64,000 nt of DNA, from contig CM034128.1 in assembly GCA_019914995.1 (NCBI GenBank), forward strand, positions 1,428,501 to 1,492,500, in the 5' to 3' direction. Under the pieces are notes generated by a model. It had not been told where the DNA came from, searched no databases, and saw only the letters and a program-made list of their open reading frames with translations. The stretch's first letter is position 1. Each line of letters begins with the position of its first letter. Below are positions 25,186 to 36,412 of this stretch, piece after piece. This stretch comes from Acanthochlamys bracteata. Its lineage: Eukaryota > Streptophyta > Magnoliopsida > Pandanales > Velloziaceae. Made by a program: the position numbers and the translations under genes.

Positions 25186-25360
25186 TCAAGAATTCATGGA
25201 AGTAAACAAAAAAGGAGTTCTTTTTCATTGTCCATAAAATTGTAAACAATCTATTGAAGGTAGTTGTTTTAACTGATCATGTGATCATAAGATCAAACAC
25301 TTGCCCTGACGACTTATGGATCAAATTTTTAGAAACAGAATCAATCAGCTTGAAATTTGC

Positions 25361-26815
25361 TCAAGAACTTGTTGCCATGTAACTCTCACTCAACCTTCCA
25401 ATATTTGAAAGTTGAGATGCCAAATCATCTTCACCTAATTTCTTCAATGAATTTATCACGAATTCCGCAACGTCATCCTCAAGTGAGATTCTTTCCTCAA
25501 CCATTCTTCGGGCAATTGCTATTATCTCGCTCGGGCAACCTTCTTGGCAAAGCCCAGCCAAAAGGCTCGAACAAGTATCTGAATCAAAACCCATCATCCC
25601 CCTTCCACCCATCTCCTTGAACCAATGGTAACAATCCAAGAACAATCTCTTCGAGCAAAGCTCCCGCATGAACGAATTACACGCAAGACCATCTGGCAAC
25701 ACACCGACAGCTAGCATCCTCGCAAGCATCTCTTCTACCTTCTTGCTCTTCCCTGCTCTCAGCAAGCAAATCACAAGCAAGCTATAGCACACCTCACTGG
25801 TAACGCTCCCATCGCCAATGACAAGCTCGATCAGATCGAACGCTCCATTCAGTCTTCCCTCTGCACACAATCCACTAAGCAAAGTAGCTACTGTCGCTCG
25901 ATTCACAACACACCCTCGCTTCCGCATTCTATCGAGCAACTCAAGTGCATCATTGAGCCGCCCATTTTTGCAGTAGCATTTAATCAAACAGGTGTAAGTC
26001 ACCACATTAGGAGCACAACTACGACTCCCCTCCCTTTCCATTTCATCCAAAATCTGTCTAGCAGCAACAAGATCACCGCACTGGCACGCGCAATCAATCA
26101 ACGCCGAGTAGACAACCACGCCAGGCACACACCCATGAACCTGCATTCGATCAACAAGATTTCGGGCAGCGGCAAACCTTCCCGATTGACAAGCTCGTAT
26201 CACCAAAGTTACCGTGACAGTGTTAGGCTGCAATCTTTCGTCCAGCATCTCTTCAACCAAAGCCAACGCTTCATCAGCGGAGCATTTGTTGCGAAGCACC
26301 GAATTGTAGCAAGCAACATCAGGGCGACAATCGAACTCCGGCATGCGCCGGAGAATCGATAAAGAATCTTGAAAAGAACTAGAAATCAAAAGAATCAATT
26401 TGAAACTGTTGAGGGAGAGAAAGAAAGATCTGTTATTGTTTGTTTTGTAGAAATCTAGGAGTTGGTGAAGAGAGTTGGAACGAATGTTTTTAGAAAGAGA
26501 AGAGATTGTCGCGGCGGAGTGGTGGAGCCCACCAAAAGAAGAAGACCAGAGAAAGAAACGCAGCGCTGCGATTGAAGAAGAATAAGAAGAAGAGGAAGAA
26601 GAGATTAGATTGCGAAGCACGATGTTGAAGGTGGAAGGAGACAGAGGGAAAGAGAAAGAAGAGCGAGAGAGAAGGAGTTCGAGATTCGGTTCGGCGGAGT
26701 CGGAATAGAGGAGGCGGAGGTAGTGATCGGCTGCGGTGGAGGAGGTGGAGGAGAAGAGGTGGTAGCGACACTGAAACAGACGGCGGGGTTTGATAATTTC
26801 GAAGAAGAAGGCCAT
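25361..26815 (-). CDS. pentatricopeptide repeat protein, P class
   Basis: A single intronless frame of 484 residues starting at the ATG at 26815. Residues 1-30 (MAFFFEIIKPRRLFQCRYHL) are basic and Ser-rich, as in mitochondrial presequences. From about residue 165 onward roughly eight 35-residue helical repeats follow one another, with typical signatures such as VVTYTCLIKCYCKNGRLNDA and VVVYSALIDCACQCGDLVAA. There is no E, E+ or DYW extension, so it belongs to the P class, whose members bind specific organellar RNAs for stability, splicing or translation. The target cannot be read from the sequence. Polyserine runs (residues about 70-80) are low complexity. No functional symbol can be assigned. 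Confidence 0.93.
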   Translation of the reverse strand: MAFFFEIIKPRRLFQCRYHLFSSTSSTAADHYLRLLYSDSAEPNLELLLSRSSFSFPLSPSTFNIVLRNLISSSSSSYSSSIAALRFFLWSSSFGGLHHSAATISSLSKNIRSNSLHQLLDFYKTNNNRSFFLSLNSFKLILLISSSFQDSLSILRRMPEFDCRPDVACYNSVLRNKCSADEALALVEEMLDERLQPNTVTVTLVIRACQSGRFAAARNLVDRMQVHGCVPGVVVYSALIDCACQCGDLVAARQILDEMEREGSRSCAPNVVTYTCLIKCYCKNGRLNDALELLDRMRKRGCVVNRATVATLLSGLCAEGRLNGAFDLIELVIGDGSVTSEVCYSLLVICLLRAGKSKKVEEMLARMLAVGVLPDGLACNSFMRELCSKRLFLDCYHWFKEMGGRGMMGFDSDTCSSLLAGLCQEGCPSEIIAIARRMVEERISLEDDVAEFVINSLKKLGEDDLASQLSNIGRLSESYMATSS

Positions 26816-27419
26816 GTGTTTTCAAAATTGCAATACGCATATCTGGCTCGTAAGTAAGCAATTGAGAAACCTAGTAGTTTGACTTTTTACGTCTATCTAT
26901 ATATATTGGAATGACTCTTTTTAACAAATATTTTTAGCATCCACCATCGCAGATCCTATAGATTTGAACTTTCTAAATAATATTTCATCAGTAGCCACTG
27001 AAAAGAGTAGAATTCAAAGTATTTTCCTAAGGCCAGAAATTTCAGCTCATGATAGGGGTACTTGTAGAATAAAAATATTTAAATATTTTTAAAAATAAGT
27101 CATAATATTTTAATTTGAAATTAAATAAAATAAATAATAATAAAAATTTTAGGATATAAATATAAAAATTTTAAAACCATTTATAATAAAAATTTATTAA
27201 AAATTTATAAAAAATTTGATGATATTGAATTAAAAATTACTCTCAAACGTCCGCTAAGTTAACTAGTAATTATGATACTCCATCTATTTTTGTGCTTGAA
27301 CTATATATTATTCGAACGATCTTAATCAAGTCAACTGAAAGGTTGAGTGATATATATACTATTATCATCCAGAAATACATAAAGCTATAGGTGCAACAAC
27401 CTAAAGAATAGTAAAACAT
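26816..27419. repeat. PPR 5' flank and AT-rich dispersed repeat
   Basis: The first part should hold the PPR promoter; no TATA box stands out. About 27060-27255 is a copy of the AT-rich repeat (ttaaaaataagtcataat, aaaaattttaaaacca), ending in CTCAAACGTCCGC. Confidence 0.45.
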
Positions 27420-27820
27420 CCCTGGATCGCCGAATTGAGTTGAGCGAAAAGATCAGCATGGGAACTGCTGTTCTCAGTGGCGAAGTTCGTGAGGTTGATG
27501 AACGCTTCCAGGTGTCTGAAATCACAAAATCAGCTCGAGCCGCTGCAGATAAAAGGCAAGGATTGCAGACTTCACCATCATGAGCAATCCTTATGGGGTC
27601 TTGAGTGCGTTCGCTAAGATTGTTAATATAGCTGGGAGTATGAGACAGATGACCAAAGAGAAGTTAAAAAGGCAGAGGAAGAAACGAAAAGGACTCTCTG
27701 CAGGCAAAGGACAGCATCTACGAACGAGTTTCTTCAGGTGCATCTTGGGCAGTCACCGGACAGTGAGCCCCCTATGAATCGGTCGACTCCGTCGAAGCCG
27801 AAACTCTCTATCCTGTAAAG
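27420..27820 (+). pseudogene. relic of a BPA1-like RNA-binding protein gene (C-terminal part)
   Basis: The plus strand reads SLDRRIELSEKISMGTAV, then VREVDERFQVSEITKSARAA. After a stop and frame change it reads MSNPYGVLSAFAKIV and MTKEKLKR, then in another frame NEFLQVHLGQSPDSEP and an ending SKPKLSIL. This order (alpha-helical E-V-D-x-x-x-Q-V-S-E-x-T-K-S-A, then V-x-x-A-F-x-K-V, T-K-E-K, and a short tail ...VHLG..) matches the C-terminal half of plant RRM proteins related to ACD11 partner BPA1. The RRM itself is missing and at least two frame breaks are present. The first ATG is at 27458. Confidence 0.6.
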
Positions 27821-28622
27821 TCATTAGAATTCTGAATATTTCCATTACCAGATTCATTTTGTCTGGCTTATTCTTTATTTAGTTAGTAAAAGGTAGATAA
27901 TGTGAAATTTCTACATTTATCAACCACAAAGATATTTGTGCTTTCATGATTTAATACCCTCCGTGCAATGTTTTGAATAATTGTAGAAGACCAATTAGTT
28001 TACTATGTAATCTAACTGAAGACAAATAGTTTAGGTAACCAGAGAAAAAAGGATTAAAGCATTGTATTCTTTTTATTTGTATTGCTATGTAATCTAACTG
28101 AAGACAAATAGTTTAGGTATAAAGGTTCATCATAAAAAAGGTTAAGTAGCATATAAACGAGTAAGAACACTGGAAACTCTAAAACACAGTAACAATGCCA
28201 AATTCGAAAGGATTCAAAAACTTTCTGTCCTTTTTAACAACAATGTGGTTTCTTACACAAACATATAGGCTAGCAAAGTCTCTTTACAGGAAATGCATTC
28301 TCTTGTCTCTATGTTTCTACCAATATAACAATGTCTCTCTATATGAATCCCCCGACACCAGATCTAAAACTATTCTTCTACCTCTCTACACGTACTATAT
28401 ATACAAGTGCTTTTGAAAGAATTAATAAATCCCTGATAACAACAGCATGACTATTATCTAAAAAGAGAAACAGCGTGACTAAAAGAAACTAGAAGAGATT
28501 ACACAAAACTCTGCCTATCTCTGCATGCTACTAATATCACAGGGGAGAGAAAACAAATGAGATATCATCACCCTTGGTATTATCTGAAATTTCTGATGAG
28601 ATTAGGAATAGACAAGAATGAG
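27821..28622. other. intergenic, SDS 3' flank
   Basis: No gene supported. Contains a direct duplication of about 35 bases (CTATGTAATCTAACTGAAGA...) at 28003 and 28085, 82 bases apart. The part nearest 28622 is probably the SDS 3' untranslated region. Confidence 0.5.
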
Positions 28623-31600
28623 CTATTGTAACAATACGTCCTTCACCAGCCACTCCAAACTCTGTCAGAAAAATTTTACTTAGTCAAGATCAATTTTAGA
28701 TTATGAAAGTTTATGTTGGCTACTTATGTTCTAGATACATCTTTTGTATAAGCTTGTAAGCAGAAGACATACCTGCATGCATGCTGCAAGATCATCTTTC
28801 TTAGTCCTCATATGGATCTGGACCATTACAAGGAATATGATTAAGTCATGCTAATCTCTATAGAGTTACTTTAAACAAATTCAGAAAGAAAATGGAGAAC
28901 CAAATAGTCAACTTCCTATAATGCTGTAGTTCAGTTATTGTATTCAAGCTTATGCAAAGTTTATAATTTATATCAATGGAAATCTAGCTACACAAATTAA
29001 TTTCCCAAAATGAAGATAATCAGATGCACATCTAGATGAGGTATGTTTGTAAGTGTGTGTATATATAATGGAAGACCCAATGTAGGACGAAGATCATTGA
29101 AAGGACATACATATATGAACCTGAAATTTAATCTTGCTAAACTCATACCCCTCTCTAATCCATCATCCGTGAACAGTCGATGGTCTAAGACTGAGTTTTT
29201 ACTTATATTAGAATATTTATCATCTCAGCATTCCCACTAATAAGGTAACCTCATTAGTAGCAGACCGAGCAGGACGGAGGCCATAGTTTAATGGGTGTGT
29301 GTAAGTGTTACCTCCATGACCGTGTGGCACGCGTGATCTTGGTCAGTGGCAAGGGAAGCAAGGATAACGAGGCCAGCTGCAATTGTGGATGGCCAAAAGC
29401 TAAGGCATTCATGATCCAGGAGCGACCACACAGCCAGTTTTTTGGCTAAGTTCTCAACCTCCAAGTCTGCCTTCGCTGCCTTCAGATAGAACCTGCATGT
29501 ACCAGTGACAATTGCTTAGCAATGTAACGTTTAGCTCAACAATCTGGTCAGTTTCAGTAAATAACATGAGATTATCAATATTCTCAAAGAGGTGGAACAC
29601 TTAATTCAGAAGGAAATCAATCCAATTAAATCATGTTAAAACTCATCATATTGATAGCTTTGCAAAATTTGTACGTCAACAATCATGTAAAATAAGCACA
29701 GATCTGTAATCTGTTCTGAGTGAGACAACCTAGCACTATATATTGACATCTCGGTCCATGGGAGATGGTGAAGATTGTAATGCATCATAGTCAGTTAACA
29801 AAATAACAAAGCTTTGTTCTGCTGCTAATTTGCCTAAAGTGATTGTTAGAGGCTTCATTTCGCAATTTCTAATACAAGAGTTATGACTGTGATTCTGAGA
29901 ACCTATATAAGAGTTATGTGGAAATAGGATTGCACCAGAGGAAGTTGAATGTGGTTGGGAGGAGTAACTTGAATTCCAGGATATCCTGGACTAGCCACTC
30001 CATGGCCACCACCTCGCTCCGCTTGTAAAGATTTTGCTGCACTGTGAAGATCTTCTGGCGGATGCTGCAAAGCCAAGAAATTGAAGGGAATACTAGTTGA
30101 AATTCGATCCCATTTAAGATGAATACTTCAAGATACAGACAAAGGTGCATAAGGAGAAACTTGAAGATCTCATGTAGACATCATGTGAGTGTTACTTTTT
30201 GAATTGGAGATCGATCTTACGGTGTGATTAAGTTTCCAGATGCAAATTCTTCAGTTTCATATAACTCGAATGCCTCTAAAGTGCTATCTTATTTAGGAGT
30301 TGGCTACAGAATCACTTTCCTCATAATTGCTTCTAATTTTGATTGTCTTCAGCTAATAAAAGTAGACAATATAAAAGCTTTTGCAGACAAGGAAATGAAG
30401 TACAACACCTGTTATAGGGCTGGTTCTCTTCAATCCTTGTAGCTAGAGTGATGCAGGCGATGCCCAGCAGCTGGAGGTCGCGCTCAGTCTTGAACTTGCG
30501 GCATCTCAAGACTCTATCAAGCAAGCTCACTCCTAGAAATAATGTCTCGTTCTGAAGCTGCCTCGCATTACGGTGCTGCCATTTGATAGCGAAAGAGATT
30601 CATATAAGGTCAGCAACACAAAAGAAAAACAACTAATATTCTTGACCAACTTCTTTCGTTCTAACAATTTTCTTTCGGGACCAGTCTTAAAACCAAATAA
30701 CTCAATGGAGCAACTATCAAGAGTTTGAGTAGAAAACAACGAAATCAAATTATAGGAAAAAGAAGAGGCTACACTGGAGCTATGATTCTCAAACTTGGTA
30801 CGACATGGTTCTGATTTAATAAAAAGAATAAAAGAAAGGCAAAAAGAAAAAAGAAAAGAACTATACGGTTCTGGTATCTTGCTGCCAAACAAAATGACAG
30901 GACTCGTTCTAAACTTTCTAAGAAATCATGCAAAATAAGAAATAGTGCAAAAAGTTACAAACCAAAACCATCAAATCAGCAACAGCATCATGTCAACAAC
31001 AACAATAACAAACAACAAAAACAACAACATAATAATAATATAATAATAGAAATAATACAATAATAATAATAGCATCAGCAGTATCAGTAGCTGCAGTAGT
31101 AGGATTAGTAGTAGTACTTTGTAGTCAAGCTTTACACAATAAGTTGTGTGAATTGAAGTGCATGTTAAGTTCAAAAAAGCAATTGCATGGAAGACCGTGA
31201 GACGCAATGACGTTAAAATGCCGAAATGCATGGGAAACTTTTTGTGGAAGATGGCACGGTATCTCACACAACATAGGGGTCGTCTAGAATTAATCAAAAG
31301 TAAAAACTCCTTAGAGAAAGAATTTTAGATTTTACATTTTTAATAATTAACTTTTTTTTTAATTTGAAAAAACTATAATTTTATAATATATAATTTACTA
31401 TATTTTATTTTAAAAAATTTAAATACTATAAAAAACTTTTTAAAAATAAAATTACAACAAAAAGATAAAATAAGTTATAAATGAGCATCCAAACAAGTCT
31501 ATAACCACTCCGATAAAATGATGCTCGGCACTGTCACGAATTAATTTTATTTGCCTGCTTGGCTTTGTAAAAAGGGTCGAAATAAAATAAAAATATAAAA

Positions 31601-33069
31601 CACGTAATAACTTATAATCGAACTATATGTATAGTAAATTATAATTGCAGATATATTATAGCTAATTCTTACACGTTCGAAGAATTTCGGTTCGTTAGAA
31701 AAAATTAGACAAATAAAAAATACTCTAACTCGCGCTATAACGTTATACGGTCTCGGTGGTACAACGTAACGCAACGAAGCACAACTTGAGGCATGTTCGT
31801 CGATCGAATTCCAAGCTCGAGAAACAGTAGGCAAAATCAGAGAAGGAAAACAGAGAACAAGAAGAAAAAGAATGATGAATTCGGAGAGATATAATTACCT
31901 CGATAATCCAGTTAACCATTAGCCGCCGTTGTTTGATTACCAAATCGCAGCACGTGCCTGCGTTCTTGTGAAGCACGATCCCTCTCCTTTCGCGGCTCCT
32001 GAACATTTTATAGCTCTCTTCATCATCCTCATCTTCAATTCTCATCGGCTATATTAACACCAAACCAAACGAAACATAAGATCAGCAAATGAACGAAATC
32101 ACTAGAAAAATTTTGAAAAGTATACCGAAATTACGAACTGAATTTCGAACAGACCTGATAATCTTCGAAGTACTCGTTATGAGAACCAGATTTTGTAGTG
32201 CCGGCGCTCGGTGATTTGAGCGGAGAGAACTTTTTTGTGAGTTCGAGGAACACAGGGAGGTAACTGAGTGGAGTAGAACTATCCCCAGAACCAACGGAGA
32301 ACTGGTCTCCAGAATCAATCGAGAACGAGTAATCCGAAGAAGTGTAGTATTGTGAGCCGGAGATACGCCGATCGAAGAACTCCGAATCTGATGGCATGAA
32401 TTCATCATTGCACACCGAGTAGTAGCTCGAGCTATCGTCTGCAACACTTGATAACTCTTCTGAACAGGAGAGATCGAGATCGTCGCGCGCGGTGGATTTC
32501 AGTGAGATCTCAGGCTTCGAGATCGACTCCAGACACGAGAACTCGGAATTCGCCGGAGCGTTCTCCTGTAATCTCGCCTTCTCTTCCTGTTTTCTCTCTG
32601 GAAAACCTTCGGAAGCTTCAGAAACTGCAATAGTTGAGACAGCTTGCTCAGCTAGTTCTGATCTCGCTGCAAAGCTTCTCGAAATCTCGCTGGAGATTTG
32701 CTGTTCCACGACTTCTGATCTCTTGGATTCGAAATCAGAGCAGGTTGAGAAATCATTGCTCTGCTGCTGCTTCCACTGCTGCTGCTGCTTTTCGTACCAC
32801 CGCGTCACAGAACGAACACCTTCAACTTCGATCTCACCAGGGATATTCCTCCCCCGTGCTCCCGCGAAACTCAAAACACCGAAATTCTCACCGGTGAAGC
32901 AGGAAGCAGAGGAATCCGCTTCATCTTCGCCGTAGATCACCTTATCAACTATCGGAAGCACAGGAATTCGCGGTCGCCGGACAATCTTCGAGCGGACCTT
33001 CCTCGGCAATCTCTCCTCCACTGACCTTTTCTTCCTAGTCACCGGAATACTCTCATCGCCGCCGATCAT
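28623..33069 (-). CDS. SDS: meiosis-specific cyclin SOLO DANCERS
   Basis: SDS is a cyclin needed in Arabidopsis for homologue pairing and DMC1-dependent recombination in meiosis I. Seven exons, minus strand: 32155-33069, 31899-32048, 30409-30575, 29936-30064, 29312-29492, 28773-28817, 28623-28661, joining to 541 residues (Arabidopsis 578). The N-terminal 300 residues are acidic, Ser-rich and poorly structured, with a polyglutamine patch ([10 protein letters not shown]). The cyclin box spans the later exons: MVNWIIE, then [28 protein letters not shown], and [10 protein letters not shown]. The [15 protein letters not shown] and VVAMEWLVQ blocks are diagnostic of SDS among plant cyclins. The C-terminus ends [12 protein letters not shown]. 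The last two exons are very short (45 and 39 bases). Start chosen at the first in-frame ATG, which lies below a TATA box at 33175-33185. Confidence 0.94.
30965..31110. repeat. trinucleotide-rich tract in SDS intron 2
   Basis: Consecutive AAC, ATA and CAG-like trinucleotides (aacaacaacaataacaaac, aataataatataataat, gtagtaggattagtagtag). Low-complexity microsatellite within the intron between 30576 and 31898. Confidence 0.85.
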
Positions 33070-33174
33070 GGTGAATTTCCAGTTCGAAAGTTTTGGTTTG
33101 AAACTTTCGGAGAAGAGTAACTGCTGGGTAATTGGTGGGAATGAAGGAAGATAAATGGAGTGGTGGGGAGTTGG

Positions 33175-33185
33175 GTATATATAGG
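33175..33185 (-). promoter_or_regulatory. TATA box of SDS
   Basis: The minus strand reads CCTATATATAC about 106 bases upstream of the chosen ATG (33069). Transcription would start near 33150 and give a leader of about 80 bases. This supports the start at 33069 rather than further upstream. Confidence 0.65.
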
Positions 33186-33616
33186 TAACCGGAACCAGTG
33201 TCCCAAGTCGACGTTTTCTGTTCTCCGCTTTCTTGCGCAGCACACGAGTATGTTGTATTCAGCAGAGTAGCCGCACCATGCGGTTGTTGCAATAACCGGT
33301 CTCCACCACTTCATCTTCGCACAAGTCTAGGAATAAACCAGCCCATCGGTAAGCCCAACTTGTTTTTAAATGGGCTCTAAAATTTGCAGTGTAAACCGCT
33401 GGCATGCTATGGCCCTATTATTTTTATGGTGTTGTTATCCTAGATCAGCAAAGAAATTTTTTGGAAGCGAAATGTTATTCTTGCCGAATGTTTTTAACAT
33501 GAACCATGGACGCGACAATGCATAGATGGAATGGTAAAGACTATTCTTTGGTATTTGCAACTGTTTCAAAGCCCATTATTATCGGCACATCAAAACAGCC
33601 ATAAACAATAGAATTT

Positions 33617-35080
33617 TTACGCACATCCTTCAATGATTGCATCCATACATATAAAACTTAGGTAGTCATAGAAACTTAGAAAAACAGCATCCAGAAAAAT
33701 GGTTATAACATGCTCATGAATTCTGGTAACTAATGAATCTGAATGGAAGATGGTACATTCTGAAACATATGGCACTGCAAAGAAGAACAAGACACACCAA
33801 TCTGGATAATCTGGTAAGGAATCTCCTTCAGCTTGATTGACCACAACCACAACTTTTGCCAAAGTCTTGAAAGTCCTCACTGTTGCATTTTCCTTGAAGC
33901 ATTAAAATCGTTCCTCATCCGTTAGAGACTCCAAAGAATGTGAGCCTTGGTACAGTTTTTCAAGCTTCAGAAGAGAAGAAACTCTCAGAAGATTGTTGCA
34001 GTATGCAATATTGACTTTTTAGAGGGACGGAAGATGACCGAGTTTTTCTATATTGGATGTAAGGTCATTTTGATAAGATTTTTAGCAAGCATTCCATAAG
34101 TAGTTGCTCGTAGCCCATCATTTAGTGTAATATAGTAGTTATGACTCAAAATGCACTTGGGATAAAATCCATGAAATAGTAATGTCAAATTTTCTTTTTG
34201 TTTGAGTAGTTATTACATGTTAACTATCATAGGAAAATTATGATGACGGAACTAATGCCGAAGAGGTGGTCAACAAACCAAAAAGTTGCTCATAAAGGTA
34301 ATTATTCAAATAGACTAGCTATTAAAGAGAGATTATCTATCATTCCGACGTTCTATAAATATGTTTTAAATATGTGGGATTTAAAGTATGACAGCAACAA
34401 AAGAAAAAGTATAAAAATATTTCTAATTGTTTGACAAAGAGCCGGTTTGTAATCCAATCGTTGTAATTTCATCATTTAATTAAATTTTTTTTTTGTGTGA
34501 TCACACTATAATCGAATTTTTCTTATTTTTCGGTATGTGTTGTGTGATTGCATTATTCATGTTTAAAATCTAAATTTAAATTATAAGATACTAATGTGTG
34601 TCAAATATTTTGTTATGCTATATTACCGTTCTTGCGCACCACTAAATTTTTAATATTCCAAATCTAAATTCCTTATGGTCAACACGCTGTTAACGCACTA
34701 GTGTGTTGGTAGAACCATGCCGATACAACAGCAATGGGCATGCAACAACTATAGATTCTATTAAATTACTGAAAGCTTCGATTTTCACGACTACTGTCTT
34801 TCTGAAGCCATTGCCACTCTACCCAATTAGCCATGTTTACAATGTTCATGAACTCCAGCTAGGAAAATTTTTCTTGGCAAGAAGAAGACGCAATGTTGTG
34901 AGTGAGACAGAGATTAAACTCCAAGCTGACGGTTGTGATTGCGGATGCACCAACTATCTTGAGAAACTTCAAATTGCGAAGCGTACAGATGGGTGGAAAA
35001 TTAAAATTTGAATGATAATTGAAATACTGAACTTGAAAAAATTTTGAGATAAGAATTAGAGTTTGGAGATAACAAAACAC
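33617..35080 (-). pseudogene. remains of an NLR-type leucine-rich-repeat region
   Basis: Three islands on the minus strand resemble the C-terminal LRRs of plant CC-NB-LRR disease-resistance proteins. At 34859-35080 the frame reads PPICTLRNLKFLKIVGASAI and TTVSLEF. At about 34750-34860, LEFMNIVNMANWVEWQWLQK follows (compare the common LEFENMPEWEEW motif). At about 33840-34050, LGHLPSL, then NIAYCNNLLRVSSLLKLEKL appears. Stops and non-coding stretches separate them, and no NB-ARC motifs (P-loop, GLPL, MHD) are visible nearby. Order and strand agree with one decayed gene. Confidence 0.5.
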
Positions 35081-36412
35081 CGTTTAAGATTAGTTATTTT
35101 TTGCTAACTGCGTGACTTAGCTAGCCAAAATATCATCCAACCATAGATGATTTTTCTATCCATATAGCGCACGTGTTAAATAGGCTAATTGAAGGCTGCA
35201 AATACAACCAACGTATGCTCCCAATTCAAGTTGGATTTCTTTAATGTAAAAAGAAAAAAACAAAAAGATACAATGGCATGCATTGATCTAATCGCTCTCA
35301 TCCTTGCCAGAGAGGCGTTATGCCCTTTTGGCTTTATAAGATGTTGTAATTCACGTGTAGGTGCTTCGAAGAGCTGTTAGCTACAGAAAGAGGTACGTTG
35401 AATCGGGTCCGTATTAGTTAATTAGCTAACAATATAAAGATTAGCATTATATATTTATATATATAAATGTATATTTTAATATCTACTTGATACAAAAATT
35501 ATTTTAAAATATGAGTTATTAAGCTGGCGAATTAAAACTTAATTTGGCACTGCTTAAAATGAGAATTTTTATTTCTAAATGATCTGTTAAACAGTAACAG
35601 AAATGTCTTATAGCGTGCTCCGCAGCCTCTGCAAAAACCACTTTCCCCTTACTTTCCACCTCATTATCATATCAGCCTCCAAATATCCACATCACTTTTT
35701 TGTAATATTATTACTTTACTAACCCATCACGTTTCTCTTGTGCTTGTGCATCCCCCCATTCCCGTCACCTTCCATTCCGCACATGTTGCAAAACTCCAAT
35801 TGCTTCAAATTTTTAATTATCTTTACGTAAATAATTTTAGAAGATTTATTTATATAATTCTATATAACGTTTATTTCTTAAGTGGAATAAGGATATTTTC
35901 GGATTTAATTAGTCGAACTAAAATCGTTAACCTTTTTTTTTATAATTAGCTCAAGCTGAAAGAAGATGAAGAGGTTATTTAGAGTGTTTAAATAAGTTTT
36001 TTTAGAAATTAATTTTAATTTTTTAAAACTAAATTAAATTTTCTCAAAAAAAAACTTATATATGTAATCATATAACCTACAATATATATATTAAAATTTT
36101 GAAATATTTTTATTAATTTATAAATATTCAAAATTCAAATAGCTCCGGAATTCATTAACGTTGTTATTCTCACCTGCTGCGGTAACATTAACTAGTAGCT
36201 TATCCTTGTGATCCTTTCCTTTGTCTCTCTCTCCAGTCGCCAAGTAGGCAAGTAGCCCGGTTTCCTCCAAGAAAATAAAAGAAAAAAAAAAGAAATTTTC
36301 AAGTAGCCCACCACCGTTGAAGCGCTTCCTTCTTTTAAATACAACTCTTCACGTTCTCCACAATTCCCATTACCGGTTGATTGATTTTTTCTTCAATCTT
36401 CAAAACCATTTC
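35081..36412. other. intergenic; MKK promoter side
   Basis: No gene supported. AT-rich with a weak copy of the dispersed repeat at about 35975-36140. A TTTAAATAC sequence near 36335, about 78 bases upstream of the MKK ATG, may serve as its TATA element. Confidence 0.4.

Noticed and set aside
33070-33243. Upstream extension of the SDS frame
   Set aside because: It crosses the TATA box at 33175-33185 and begins without an ATG.
34703-35011. 102-codon plus-strand open frame
   Set aside because: It is the shadow of the NLR leucine-rich-repeat relic on the opposite strand.
36317-36412. Upstream extension of the MAP kinase kinase frame
   Set aside because: The extension begins without an ATG; the first ATG in frame gives the conserved MALVR start.
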